From positions 2,046,001-2,110,000 of the forward strand of contig JAVHNS010000002.1 of the NCBI GenBank assembly GCA_036872755.1: 64,000 nucleotides of DNA, given 5' to 3'. This DNA comes from Orbilia blumenaviensis (Eukaryota > Ascomycota > Orbiliomycetes > Orbiliales > Orbiliaceae). Both the position numbers and the translations under genes were made by a program. Under the pieces are notes generated by a model. The model was not told the origin of the DNA and ran no database searches. It saw nothing but the letters and a program-made list of their open reading frames with translations. Below, one piece after another: positions 33,686 through 46,049 of the stretch; within the stretch, counting starts at the first letter, position 1, and each line of letters starts with the position of its first letter.

Positions 33686-35953
33686 TTAGTTTCCAGAGTT
33701 TCGTCTTCTTCCAGATACAAAGCTTTCGTAATTGTCGAACGATCCTTCGTGACCTTCTATCTGGTCTTCCATTTCTATTAGATTTTCTAAAGCTGCCCGA
33801 TCATTTTGGTTAGAAACTGCCACGGACGGCGGGTTTTCGATATCGTTGAAGGATGCAGGAGGTAGTGCCCTCGCTGGAGCTCTTCTGCCTGTTGAAGTGC
33901 TTGATCGTGGGGTGAAATAATCCGGATCGATGTTCAAAAGTTCACGTATTCGAGAGTTGCCGGATCCAGATATTCTGCTGTCCCAGGTTATTGGTGGGGA
34001 GATGGCATTAGTGAGGGGATCCACAGGTGGGTTTTCTCGCCGTGGCTGTGGTGAATTTATTTCTGGTGGATTTACTTCTGGTGAATTTATTTCCAGTTGG
34101 GGTATTACTGGATCTCCTTCTTCCTCTTGGATGGCGTCGATGATATCTGGGCTTTCTAATTGGATGTCATCCTGGTTCGCAGCAATAGAGCTTTCAGCGA
34201 GAGGTTCTTCCTCCATGCCCACTGGCTCTCTTCCTCCTTCTACTTCCCCTTCTTCGACTCTCATTCCATCACCACCTGCCTGGGGCTCTCCTACTGCTGA
34301 TGCATCTGAAGATATGACGATGCAGTTTTCGGGATTGGCTTGATTATTCTGCTCAACTTGGTTTGCAGCAGTGGATTCACCTTCTTGGGTTTGTACCAGA
34401 CTAACAACGCATTTATCACCTCTTTGAATCCTCACGGGGTAGAACCTTGATGGAGCTCCTAGTTCCCATTCCGTCTTTACTGGAGGTTGTTCCTCTTGCA
34501 TACTGTCTTGATTTGCCTCTGGCTTTATCTGTGTCGACTCGGACATGAATCGCTGGAAGGCGCGTGCACGAGCGGCATTCGAACTCTCTCTGCTGTCAGT
34601 ATCGTCCCTCGGGGGGGCTTTGACGAGTCGCTGGTCATCTGGTGTTTCGTCATCTGCTGGTGGTCCTCCTCTAGTAGGTGGCCGGTCGTTGAAGTTGTAG
34701 GCACTTGGGTCCATGATTTCGATGTAAAGGTCACCCCCGCCTTCTATAGCGTCTTGGTTTTCCTGTGTGAGGACGTCTTCTTTTATGGGGGATTCTTCTT
34801 GGATAGGGACCGCTTCTTGGATAAGAACCTCTTCCTCCCCAGGGACATCTTGCTGCAGAGATATTTGATCGAGCGCTTCTCCGATATCGTCGTCGTTCGC
34901 CTCTGACGTTTGAAGGAATTTTTCCAACCTCACTTGGGCATGTATATCACTAAGCTCGCTCTCGCTCAAGTCACTCAGCTCGCTCAATTCGTATTCCTCT
35001 CCATTTTCCTGGTCTCTTGCGATCGATGAAATAAGATTTCTAAGCCCCTGAGGGTCTTCTGCCCTTTGCTTCTTGCTCCTCCTCCTCATTTCGAGTTTTC
35101 TGTTCCTGATTGTGGTTGGGCTGTCTATATCTTCACCCAAGTATAGCGCTGTTAACCCCTCCGCCACTTCTCCCGCGATGACTTTTCGAAAGTACTCCGG
35201 TAGTGGATTTGGTATGTTCTCCGAACCGGGTCTCAAACCTCTTTCAGTAAGGTCTCGAAGCGCCATGTACATATTCGAACTCGTCGTTAGCTGTTCAGTA
35301 ATCGCGCCCGGTTCTTCAAGCTTCACAACAGAGCCTGTTATATACTGCGGTTCCCGATTACCGTATTTATTCCATTTATATATCACCTGTGCCGGATCAT
35401 CCTCCGTACCCTCAAGTAATCCACCAGGTTCTATTTCCTTCAAATAATCCAGCGCTTTCATGGTTCGAAACGTAGGCTCTCTACCTAACGCCTGGAATAG
35501 ATTGATCAACCACACTCCATCCAAACTGTCTAGATCATAATAATCCTCCCCTTCCTCATCCCCAGGAAGAGGCTTATCCAAAACCGCCACATAAACCGGC
35601 TTTGCCTTCGGATTATTCGCTTTCCAAGACCCCCCACCCCTCCCTCCTGGTTTTCCCTTAGTTGCTCCACAAACAGTATCATCATAAAACGCAAATATTG
35701 CAGCCGAGGTGCCCAGCCCCGGTTGGTTATATATTGTAATCGCGTTAACGCCCCCTTTGTCCTTTGTGTTTGTGTAGAGTTGGCATTTGTCGACTTTGCT
35801 ATCGGCGATGCGACTGCCTGACGCGTAGGAGACGTAGTTCCCGAACCATTCGTTTCGTTTGCTACGGGTTGCCAGGTGGTAGTAGGCGGTTGTTAGAGGT
35901 AGGAAGGTGGTCGTGGAGAGGAGGAGGGTTAGGATTGTTAGCGGTGTGGGCAT
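33686..35953 (-). CDS. Large acidic secreted protein, unknown function
   Basis: This is an intronless gene of 755 residues. It starts with a clear signal peptide (MPTPLTILTLLLSTTTFLPL, cleavage probably near residue 23). The N-terminal about 250 residues look folded: SKRNEWFGNYVSYASGSRI, KCQLYTNTKDKGGVNAITIY, DGVWLINLFQALGREPTF. The rest is long, acidic and disordered, with repeats such as ELSELSDLSESELSDI, a VLIQEAVPIQEESPIKE run and EINSPEVNPPEINSP. I recognise no catalytic domain. There is no C-terminal GPI-type hydrophobic tail; it ends in a basic GRRRNSGN. I infer an extracellular or cell-wall protein, possibly lineage-specific. It converges on striatin and lies in tandem with the monooxygenase gene. 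Confidence 0.75.
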   Translation of the reverse strand: MPTPLTILTLLLSTTTFLPLTTAYYHLATRSKRNEWFGNYVSYASGSRIADSKVDKCQLYTNTKDKGGVNAITIYNQPGLGTSAAIFAFYDDTVCGATKGKPGGRGGGSWKANNPKAKPVYVAVLDKPLPGDEEGEDYYDLDSLDGVWLINLFQALGREPTFRTMKALDYLKEIEPGGLLEGTEDDPAQVIYKWNKYGNREPQYITGSVVKLEEPGAITEQLTTSSNMYMALRDLTERGLRPGSENIPNPLPEYFRKVIAGEVAEGLTALYLGEDIDSPTTIRNRKLEMRRRSKKQRAEDPQGLRNLISSIARDQENGEEYELSELSDLSESELSDIHAQVRLEKFLQTSEANDDDIGEALDQISLQQDVPGEEEVLIQEAVPIQEESPIKEDVLTQENQDAIEGGGDLYIEIMDPSAYNFNDRPPTRGGPPADDETPDDQRLVKAPPRDDTDSRESSNAARARAFQRFMSESTQIKPEANQDSMQEEQPPVKTEWELGAPSRFYPVRIQRGDKCVVSLVQTQEGESTAANQVEQNNQANPENCIVISSDASAVGEPQAGGDGMRVEEGEVEGGREPVGMEEEPLAESSIAANQDDIQLESPDIIDAIQEEEGDPVIPQLEINSPEVNPPEINSPQPRRENPPVDPLTNAISPPITWDSRISGSGNSRIRELLNIDPDYFTPRSSTSTGRRAPARALPPASFNDIENPPSVAVSNQNDRAALENLIEMEDQIEGHEGSFDNYESFVSGRRRNSGN

Positions 35954-36527
35954 TTTTGCTCATGTATATGTATATGGGGGGATGGTTCCTTTTTTTTCCC
36001 TGGTCAACCAGACCCCTTAGCTGACTGATTTGGTTCTATAGACGCCCGGGTTACACCTTAAGAAATCATGATATATGATACTATAGTATGGGGCTTATAG
36101 AGAAGCCTCATGGGGATGGATAAAGGATGCATGGCCTGGCTACTGCATAAGATTTCCGTGTGCGCCTAACGAGGAATGTATCGCTCTCTTTATTTCTCAT
36201 ATTAGAGCCATTCTTCTGCTGTTGACTAGCATGAGTTGGTTAATATATAGAATATAGAAAGTGAGGCAGTATTAGTTGGATTTATGGCAACTAGGTAACC
36301 ACGAAATGCAAGTACCTCTGGTAATATGTTGCACTTTTTGCGTTGTGTGAAACTGCATGGTCTAGAAATCTGGACGTACAGGAAATAAATTTCACCCTCG
36401 TAGACCCTGCTCTTTCTCGTATGAACAAGATATCCGTTGCTTATTAAAGGAGTGTGAGTGGAGAACATAATTACAGAGTAGAGAGTCGAAAGCACAAATT
36501 CAATCCATCATAAGGTCAAATCATTAT
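35954..36527. other. Intergenic spacer
   Basis: AT-rich spacer between the secreted-protein start and the monooxygenase stop. No gene is seen. Confidence 0.5.
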
Positions 36528-38189
36528 CTATGACTTCGTTTTCAGGAATTTATCAACCTCTTCGTCGACTTTATACCCAAATGTCCCGTCGTGAATGCTG
36601 TCAGGGGCAAATTTTACTGTACAACGGAACTGTTAATATTATGCCATATATACTTATCTTATGAGTAAAATTACAACTTACAAAACAACCCGAAGAAGAA
36701 ATCTCTCGACATCTCTTCCCACCAGCTGATATTCCGCTTCATGTTTCCGGATCGCGCTGCAATGGCCATTATCTTGTCGTTGCGGGGTTTTCTCATTTTT
36801 GTATAATATTTCCCAGCTGCTGATAGTGCAGCTTTGTAGTCACTTGACTCAACGGCGTTTGTCCGTTGTATTTCGTGAGCTAGAAGACGGGCGTAGACGT
36901 AACCGTCTTCGGAGGCGAGGGATACACCTTGGCCTGAGTGTGGTGGCATGACTGTATACACAGAAGATTAGGCAGATCTACTTATATATAGGCTTATTAT
37001 AGATAATCGCGATGCTTACCATGTGCGGCATCTCCCATTAGTAGGATTCTTCCGTCGTCGCTATGGTATTGATCCATAATTTGCATGTAGTAATTGGGCA
37101 ATACTAAGATTCGTTTAGATCGGTCTGTATCCGCATTATCTTTGTGCTGTTGAATCGCGAAACTATTGAAGAATGAGATTGGTTAAATTAACCTGGCCAC
37201 GAGAGAGCTTAACCAAAAAAAAAAAAAAAAAAAAAAAAGGTGTGGAATCAGCGCACCGAATGATGCTATCTATCACTTTCTCTCCTTGGGGGTTAACCCA
37301 GTCTTTATGTCTTTCCAATAGCTGTGTCTCAATTTCTTCAATTGGAAGATTTCTGCTTTCGCTGTCAGATTCAGCTGTACTCCACCATTGATAACGTCCT
37401 TCTTCTCCGGTCTTTGAGTTAATAGGTGAATACCCAAAGAAACCGTTGTTTCCGAACGTCATCACTGTTGGGGAATATTTTGCATTTTTGTAGTCATATG
37501 GAATTTCCTTTGGGTGTTCACTGCTTGGGACTGCGCTGTATGGGATTGTGCTGCCGACTCCTACTAGCCCCCTAACCCCATTAGAAGAAAACCTTGTTAG
37601 CGAACTGAGTAAGTTCTTCAATCTGGTTGACACCGTACTCAAATCGTGCTTCGACTCCCGGGAACGCTGCCTTCCGGACTGTGCTCTTAATCCCATCTGC
37701 CCCAATTACCAAATCCGCTGTCACCACTTCTCCATCTTCAAATATGACTTCAACTCCCTCTTCCTTAGTTACTACCCTTACCACTGTTTTCCCGTAATGT
37801 ATCCTAGCACCCTGCTCTTCCAAAACTTTTAAAATCTCCTCATATATCGCTGCCCTTGAATGCATCACCTCCCCACCCGTACCAGGATACCTATCCGGCG
37901 ATCCAGACGACATCAACCCTAAAATCTTACCCCTCGAATTCCTAAACTCGAATTTCGCACAAGGAAACCCGGAGGCAAGAATCGAGGTGTGGGCTTGTTC
38001 AGAGATTAGTTTTATCGTATACAACCCGTTTGGCGCGAGGCCTAGGGTTCCGCCGATGCCTATCGATGGAGAACTATAGGATTCATATGCATCGATTTGG
38101 AGATTGGGGGTTAGTGGGGTTAAAAAGCGGTGGAGGAAATGGTAGGCTGTTAGGCCGGAGATACCGGTGCCTACGATTACTATTTTCAT
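36528..38189 (-). CDS. FAD-dependent monooxygenase (salicylate hydroxylase-like)
   Basis: Five exons on the minus strand: 38189-37639, 37571-37257, 37162-37020, 36951-36682 and 36616-36528, 455 residues. The class A flavin monooxygenase motifs are intact: the GTGISG dinucleotide-binding loop at 7-12, VIGADGIKS at about 161-169 (DG motif), and LLMGDAAHVMPPHSGQG near 329-345 (GD motif). It should use NAD(P)H and O2 to hydroxylate or epoxidise a small molecule; the substrate cannot be told. There is no signal peptide. Intron 2 (37256-37163) contains a run of 24 A on the plus strand (T in the transcript), which serves as an unusually long polypyrimidine tract. The Zn2Cys6 factor gene lies upstream on the same strand and may be functionally linked. 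Confidence 0.88.
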
Positions 38190-39405
38190 CGTTCCTATAC
38201 TCTCGTTCTGGTGCGCGTGCAGAATAAGGAATAGATTATGTGTTGACTTTGTGGTAATTTAGAAATGGAAAATTTCCGCTTTTGAACAGCTGCAGCTGGA
38301 GGCCAATGATCCTGAGCTTACGGATCTGACTTTCCAGTCCACGGGAATGCTTGTTTTCTTATAGATCTATGAAAAGGTTGATCCAGCCGGGGTTCGGCCA
38401 GTATTTGACCCGTGGTTTAGGAAGCTGAAAACGGTATCTCCATGTTACCGGTCACGTGGAAGAAACAAGCATTTCTTTTGTCTCAAAAATCCTTTTTGGG
38501 TTGTTACACAACGTTATGCCCCCTTGCTTGTGGTCAAGACTTGAGCTGTAGTTATGCGCAACTGGGTGTTCGGGAATATTGAAGCTTCGTCATGGCCGCG
38601 TAATTTGAGGGGGGTTCTTGCTTCTGCGCACTTTGTCAGAGAATGTTCAAAGTCCTTTGTTTTTTACACCTTGCTTTATTGGAGTTTACTCTGTAGGGAG
38701 CGATATATTGCGAGTCCTGGCTATAGCACAATTTTAGTGGAATATTCCGAGATCCGGGTATGCATTTAGTATGATGAAGTTGCTTGACGGAACGTCGTTC
38801 AACCGTTGCCCAAAAAGCGAGAGACACCTACCTTCACTTCACATTACAATCTTGAAAGGGATGTTGAAGAACAATTATAAGTAATATTTAACAGCAACAG
38901 ACGGACTAAAGGTATACTAAGTAATATACAACCAATGATAAAACTTGATATGCAAAAGAAAAATACTTGGGAGAAATTTCAAACGAGACAAGGAAAGGCC
39001 TACTTTGGAGCAAAAGAATACCAAACAGTAGGCACGAAGAGTATGGAACCAAGTAAGAGCCCATACAGCAAGCAGGGTAAAATGCCCCAATGCATAGATA
39101 AACGCCCAGAGTTGCAGGATATGTAAAGGACGTGCTCCAGATAAAAAGAAAAGTAAGAAATAATAAAACGAACGGACCAGTAGTATGCTTTTTTCTTCCA
39201 AACAGTGAAGGCCAGTCCCTTTCACCTGTTAAAAAGATTCCCACCAAAACAACGAAAATATAGACAACAAATAAATTTTGTACAAATGCAACAGATGAAG
39301 GAATCAAGTAAGTAACAGCAGAATAAAAGAAGAAGAAAAGGTATAAAAGTATAATAATATGATACAGTGAAGCGAAAGTAGGGTAGGAGATTATAAAAGA
39401 AGTAT
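38190..39405. other. Intergenic spacer
   Basis: It contains a CACGTG box near 38452 and an imperfect inverted repeat around GAATGCTTGTTTTCTT (38344) and AAGAAACAAGCATTTC (38460). The stretch 38906-39307 has a hydrophobic minus-strand frame that probably belongs to the 3' UTR of the Zn2Cys6 gene. No gene is called. Confidence 0.45.
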
Positions 39406-42400
39406 TTACCAGTAAGACTCAGACCAACTTGATCTCATGCTACCAACTACGTCGCCGTTTTGCCATGTAATCTGGCCTTGTTGCGGAACGTAGGTCGGTG
39501 TCGCAACATTTGGATTGAACGGGCTAACAGGGTTGTTAGCAGCGTTTGGATCGACGCTGTTAACCATGCCACCATTCAACCAGAAATCAAAATTCGCCTG
39601 TTCCAAGAAATCGTAATTTCCATTGTTGTATTGGGCAGCAGGTTGTGGGTGCTCGTTAATGACCGATAAAGTCGAGCGAGCGTTGGGGTGTCCAGCATCG
39701 GCGTTGAATAGTCCATTGCTGTGAATAGTGGTCTCGCCATCTTGGATCGATGTCATGGCACTATCCTCATTTCCGTTTGCCTGAGCCTTCTCCACGTCCC
39801 GGAACTGGGTCAAGGGGGAAAGCAACGAATTGATGGCATCGATACATCGGCCCGCTGCCGGGATGACGGATCTTGCAGCATGCATAACCCAGAGGACTTT
39901 ATCAATTTGCTCTTTGCAGTCCTTTGCGTTGGCGCTTTCCGAGCCTGATGCATCGGTTTCCTCAAGGGGATCTGCTAGTAGAGAAACCAGCGGGATGAAA
40001 ACCGCAGAAAAGATAAAATATACCACATACCAAGTACCACCTTGGTTATGGGGTTGTGTCTTGTAGAAGTTATGAATCCCATTGATTGATTGCTTGGCAA
40101 CCTCTCTGCAGATGTTTATAACTTTCTCGTTTGTCTTTTCGGAGAGCTTACTATCCTTGCTTTCTCCAACAACCGATCCTCGCTTTGTGCCTTTCCCTTC
40201 CATGACTAAGTTAAAAAACAGCTGTCGATAAAGAATAAGTCTCAGATCTCTAGCCCTCCACCAAAAGATTCCTCTTGGCAAAGCCAGCCATGCCGGCTCG
40301 CTAGGCGACTCGTCAACCGCTAAGTATGTGGGCAAAGAAGCAGCCCATCGATTTATCATTTCGTCAAACGGTTGGATCTCCTCGTATGAAGATAAGCTAC
40401 CAGCCAATAGACGAGAATGAATCTTAACAGCCACCTTAGCGAAGGTGGCTTGAGCAATCAAACAACTGTAAGGTGTGGGCTCATTGCAAGGAGTCGGAAC
40501 CATGGCAGCGGACGCGGGGAAATCCTGTGCGGACGTAATGAGCTTTGAGAAATCTATCAATGCAAAGTTTTTGACAATGGTATAATTGTGCGAGTGGGAG
40601 GGACTCTGTTGGGGGGATCTTTTAGCCTACCTCGTCTTGAACATTCAAGGGGAGCCGGACGTTGAGTGCGCCCAGGGTACCATCCCCGAATGTTACGGGG
40701 CGTCCCAGGGTCACACAAGCACCGGCGTCCAGAACGAATAAACTCCACCACACTCTTCTACGGATCTCCTTCTGCAGGGGGGCGACATTCCAGTCCGGAA
40801 ATTCCCTATGGAGCCCAAGACTGAGCGCCATACGAATGGCGATTCCCATAATAATGTGACCGGAGTTTGGCTTATTCCTTTTTTGAAGATAGTTTGCCAT
40901 CAAAGTCAAAGCTTGGACCATACCCAACCTTCCCGACTCGAAAATATCGGCCGTAAGGTGGTGTCGAGCTTGCTCGTAATAGTATATATCGACATCGTTA
41001 GGAGTGGTGGAACTAGTCCAAGACCCAATAGCGAATATCATGTTAAGGACCAAGGGCCACCTGGGGAGGGATATATTAGTAAGTGAATGTTCGCGCGTAG
41101 GAACTGTAAACTAATTGACTTACGATCCATCAACTGGCCGAGGTAAGACGCCCTTGTACTGGGCAAGGAAAGTAGGCTCATGCAAGACGGGGTATGATTT
41201 GTGAAAGAATGTAAAGTATGACTTAATTAAGTCATCTGCGACGTGCGAAGGTGGAGTGCCTGTCCCGTTAGTTTCCCCAGCAGACATCATCCTAGGTATA
41301 CCGAAGCCTTGGCCTTGTATCGATGGTGACGAGTTGCAGGAGTCAACGTCTAAACCGGTCCAAGATTCGGATACTGAACTTCCTTGTCTCTTTGACAGCT
41401 GTCGTGCGATCCGGAACACCGCGGCACCAGATGAAGCTCCTAAATAAGATGAACCTTTGTCGACGTCGACAGACAGGGATGCCATTCCATCAACAACAGA
41501 AGCAATTTCATTGAAAACTTGCTTTTCGTCCCATTCATACCCGTCGCAATGTAAAGGAGTCTCTTCAGGAAGAGTCTTTTCCCCCAGATCAGGGTCTGTG
41601 GTGTCGGTGGTCACAGAATTGCCTGAGTATGCCCCGCTCCTGAGGGATAATTGCTGTGATAGGGAAGATGGCGACGAAGCTGAGCCCTCCAAAGTATTGA
41701 TATCTATGTTCGGAAGGTGCTGTTTAACCAAACCCTCGAGCATAGACACTCGCTCCTCTAACTCCTTGGTGTATCTGTTGAACAAGACCGTAAGCATATT
41801 TATATTCGCAGCGTAATCGAAAAGATGAAATCAAAAGGCGCATCGATATTAGAGGGAATTGCTGCATTTTGACAGTTGTAAAAACGAAAAGAATCAGAAT
41901 TATCCGAATTTCTTGATTTGCAAGTATCAGGCCGTTTCCTCGCGACAGGTACAGCTAAAGGTTTTTCTAACCCCTTCGTGATGGTCTTGCAGGCCCATAC
42001 CCAGCACCACCTTGGCTCCCCGATCATTGCTTTCAAGCGCTGGACTCAACACATTTCAAGGAAAGATAAGGGCAGAAGTGGAGATACTTTGGAACGGACA
42101 ACGCTTGTGGGGGTGATACGAGCCTGGCAGACCAATAACTTTCGGGACGCCCTCCCGAAGCTGCAGCGTGACCAGGCCTACCGGACGGAGCTACTTGGTC
42201 CGAAGTGCTTGGGTACAGGGCGATTCTCGAAAAAGGCTAAAGGTTGCGCCAAACCCCATGTAATAAGGTTGCTCGACCAATGCAAAGTAGCGACCCACCA
42301 ACGACATTTAGAAGTAACAACTGAACTATGAAAAAGAAGAAAAATCGGGCAGAGTAATCAGAGACGCGAGTGGAGCTTAGTGTTTTTTCTCCTCTTCGCT

Positions 42401-43187
42401 CCGCAACCTGAGGAAAACAAGTGGAGAGGAGTAGTGCGGGACGTGGTCAACGAGATTAGAAAGGAAAAAAACTGGGGAAAGAGTAGCTCTGAAGAGCCTC
42501 TCTCTCTGACGTGATTGATAGGTTTAAAATGCGAATGATAAGATTCTGGGCCTGATACAAGCAAAAACCAAGGCCAAATCGAACAAAAATGACGAATGAA
42601 AATGCTACTGTTCACTCACTTTTGGGTGATATATACTCGCTGCCTGGGTTGCACGTATAGACAATCGTAGACTCGATCGTGAGCGACACACTGGCCGCAG
42701 GGCTTCTTGTTATCGCATTTTACCTGAAAAAACGGAAATTCCGTCAGTCTATAGCCCATAGTCTCCTGATAGAATTTGGACAGCGATTCCACCGTACCTT
42801 CCTTTTTCTACAGGACATGCACGCCCCCACCGGTGGCTTCTTTGAAGATGTTGTTGGCGTCGTTGGTGTGTGTGATCCACCAGCGCCAGCGATTCCTCCG
42901 CTAATCGCTGTCGTAGGCGATTGAGAGCTTGAAATGCTCGATCCATGTGCCTTCGATACTACTTGTGTATTTATCGGGGTTATGCCATTTGACTGAAAAA
43001 TATGTTGATGCTGGTGCTGATGTTGCTGGTGCTGGTGCTGCAGCTGGTGAAGCTGCTGCTGCTGTTGCTGCTGGTATTGGAGATGTTGGCGAACATCAAA
43101 ATCTGGTGGATATTCCATTCCAGGTGCTGCAGAAACGGGTGTATTCAGTACTTGATAGGGCGAAGCCATTCGAGTATGAGTATCCAT
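39406..43187 (-). CDS. Zn2Cys6 transcription factor, Gal4-type
   Basis: Five exons on the minus strand: 43187-42798, 42723-42620, 41774-41124, 41060-40631 and 40542-39406, 903 residues. The N-terminus is Gln/His-rich (residues about 37-65). The binuclear cluster crosses the first intron: CMSCRKRK then VKCDNKKPCGQCVAHDRVYDC, giving C-x2-C-x6-C-x5-C-x2-C-x8-C. It is followed by a coiled-coil dimerisation segment (YTKELEERVSMLEGLVKQHL). The Fungal_trans regulatory domain lies in exons 3-5 (KSYFTFFHKSYPVLHEPTF, ALSLGLHREFPDWNV, EIRRRVWWSLFVLDAG). It is a nuclear regulator, probably of carbon or secondary metabolism; targets are unknown. The fourth intron acceptor (40543) was chosen over two alternatives because it keeps the family spacing. 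Confidence 0.88.
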
Positions 43188-46049
43188 CTTTTCTAATTTT
43201 TTCCGAGTCCACGACTCTCTTCTTTCGCCAATGTCAGGATTTGGGGAGTTGAAAATACATGCGGCGGTGGGAGAGGAGGGAGTCCGAGGTTAAAAACCAA
43301 TTATCCAGCTTAGATTGCAAAAAAATGAACAAACCCGAACACCACAAGCAAGATAAATACGAAAAGAGAAGTCCTGGGCGTCAGCCGTTTAGATAGGAGC
43401 GGAGAAAGAGAGGTTGTGAAATTATTGAAACCGTAGAGTTAAAAAAAAAAACTTGGAGCTGGCTGGCTAGAAGTGGATGTAAAAGGTGGTTGGATAGCAG
43501 CCGGCTATGTCAAGGTTATAGGCGGTCCCTTGATCAGACCGAAGGGTATCATGCAGCAGATACCATTATCAACAATATGCAATCCACACAAACTGCAAAT
43601 GGTCCTTTGTACGTACTGGCCCCACAGCCCGGCCCTTGGTTGCAGTACACCTCGATACTTCGTACTAAAACTACCCCAGGTTTACTCCATAATTTCTGGG
43701 GATGAAGCCCTGTTAAAATTGAGATTTCGAAACGGCTCGGTAAGGGCAGAAGTTTGGTTCCTTGGGAACCGCGCCATTCTTTCCGAATCACCAGACGCCT
43801 GTCGGACAAGTTTCAATAGTTCTGTTTATCAGAATATATCCAGGAATGCAATGCAGTGATTGGTAACGATTATTAAAGCCTTCCAACCACCTTGCCACAC
43901 ATATATAGCGGGTCCGTCGAAGCGGCTTGGTTTGCAGTCAGCCACGCCGTATTTGATTGACCAAAACGTGCTCGTGAAGATGGGACTAGTATACAGGGAA
44001 GATGTCCCTGGTTGGCTAGTTTTACGCTTTACATACTCTTTTTACTTTAACGGATATGCCGTGATGGTGTTCCTAACGTCCGGCCTCGAAACGAGTTCGC
44101 AGTGCAGATACAAGGCCTTCTTAACCATGTCCACCCGGGGTCGTTTGTCCTGTGAACATGCCTTTAGGCAGGGATGGAAGTACACTGAACAGGTATTATA
44201 CAGGTATACACCTTGTAAAAGTCCGATCAGGTACATGCATACTAGTTCTGTACCAAGCTTTTATATCAGATTTATACTATCGTAGCTACCACGTCAGGTA
44301 CCGTAAAGTACCTAGGGTGTGAGGCTTTCGGTCTACCGATGGTTTTTTTTATATCTTCCATTGCATGACTCCGCAAACCCAACTGGCATCGAGAAGATAT
44401 CCCAACAGAGTTCCAGTATCTTTCACCTCACTTTTTCGTTCGATCCTGCAGCCCGCTTTCGATATCTGGCGCTGTGGGGCCAGTCACCATGTAAGAGCTA
44501 GCGCGGAAAGATTGCCTGGATTACGCATGGTTCCACCTTCTCAGCTTTTTCTAGAAGGGCGTCTTTGGGGGTCTGAGCGCTTTCGCTGCAGGTCAAAATG
44601 CACTCTAACACCCAAGAATCAGAGGCAGCGGGACTGGTGCCAATGGAAATGCAACTGCCAGTCCCCACATCCCCCATCCCCCATCAACAGGTCCGACGTC
44701 TGCATCAGGTGTCGTCGCTAACATATGTTGACATGGCCCTCAGCATGTTTCCAACGGACCAGGCAGCCTAAAGCCACAGATTCGACACCAGCCAGGCCCA
44801 AGTCTTGGACTCGTTAGTCTAAACGGCACGCCAGTTCGGCTAGTGTCCATGTCACATAAATTATGTCGCTTTATCCAGGTTTTCGATTCCGAGGAAACAT
44901 CATATCTTATTATGCCTTCCGTGGCAATTCAAGCGGACGAATCTGAGGTTCTAGCACACCATTCCGGATCCACCGTATCATAAATCTCTGGATGTATCGG
45001 CCAGAAATTCCAATTGGCCATATTGGCAGGCACTCGAAGATGCGATCAGACCTTGCGTGCATTTTCCCACACCTTCGTGAAGTAGCATCGTGTATCGTAT
45101 GACCCTGAAAGATGATGGTTTTTCGAGGCTAGTCAACTTGTAACTCTTTAAGTCCACGGACGGTCGTTTCGTGGAAGTGTCATTTTTCTTTTTTGCCGTG
45201 ACTGCACCACTACCATGGCTTTGTCTGCTCCAGAAACATATATTCGCTTCATTATTATATGATTGCGAACAGACCACCTCTTATGAGGTGTTAAGGACGA
45301 CCGGATTATTGGATTCGAGACTTCAAAAAATTATCGGCTTTGCGCGCACGCACCATCCTCCGGCTTTGATTCCGCTTTAAGTATAGGCATATAGAAAATT
45401 GGCGGCTCGGGTGGTTTCATGTACACAGACAACGGATCGGAATATATACCTAACGGCCTCCATGGAAAAACTGTTTGAAAAGGGAAACCAAATAATCCGG
45501 ATCACAAGGTAAACACTAACGTTTACAGTCGAACTACCTGAAATCGTGGGTTTTCAAGGATTATGCGACATAGCTGCAATCTGGGCGGCGGAGTGTGAAA
45601 CTTGCTTGGTGGTGGTTTGACCTCGCGTCCATTCTTCAAAATTTCTCCACCAATACCCTGGCCAACCATTAACCACCAAATGCACACACACTTTAAACAC
45701 TGCTAGGTGAGGGGATGACAAAAATTACAAAGATATCGTTTTCAGGATCACGAGAGCATGAATCGAAAGAATGGGTAATTGAAACTCTGGATCCCTGTCT
45801 AGGATAAACACAAGACCTTTTCCGCCTTCCTCCAATTCCTTAGGCGCATCTGCATGTTGAAATATCAACAAGGAAGAGCTCGCCTCGTACAGCAATCTCT
45901 ACCCTCTTCTTCGGTTAATTGAACCGTTCAGCGAAATCCGTAAACCCGTTTATACTCGAAACTTATCCCAGACCCATGACGAAGATCCTGTAAAATACGA
46001 TGGGGTTTCGTCGATGTGTATTTTTTATTTTTTTTTTCGCCACATCGGC
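43188..46049. other. 2.9-kb intergenic region
   Basis: The first 250 bases are the promoter of the Zn2Cys6 gene. Frames of 80-140 codons between 43470 and 45400 occur on both strands, but they share no motifs and show no splice logic. I see no gene. Confidence 0.5.

Noticed and set aside
38906..39307. Hydrophobic minus-strand frame downstream of the Zn2Cys6 gene
   Set aside because: It lies in the probable 3' UTR and overlaps a second open frame in another phase. The hydrophobicity follows from T-rich sequence.
40543..40630. Alternative 25-nt intron or acceptor at 40606 in the Zn2Cys6 gene
   Set aside because: It keeps the frame, but 25 nt is too short for a fungal intron. The 88-nt intron also keeps frame and gives the expected spacing of the regulatory domain.
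41918..42331. 137-codon plus-strand frame inside intron 2 of the Zn2Cys6 gene
   Set aside because: No recognisable domain or splice partners. It is reported only as part of the long-intron finding.
43473..45380. Several 80-140 codon frames on both strands
   Set aside because: They overlap one another, lack motifs and do not join by plausible introns. I considered a transposon relic but saw no transposase or reverse-transcriptase motif.
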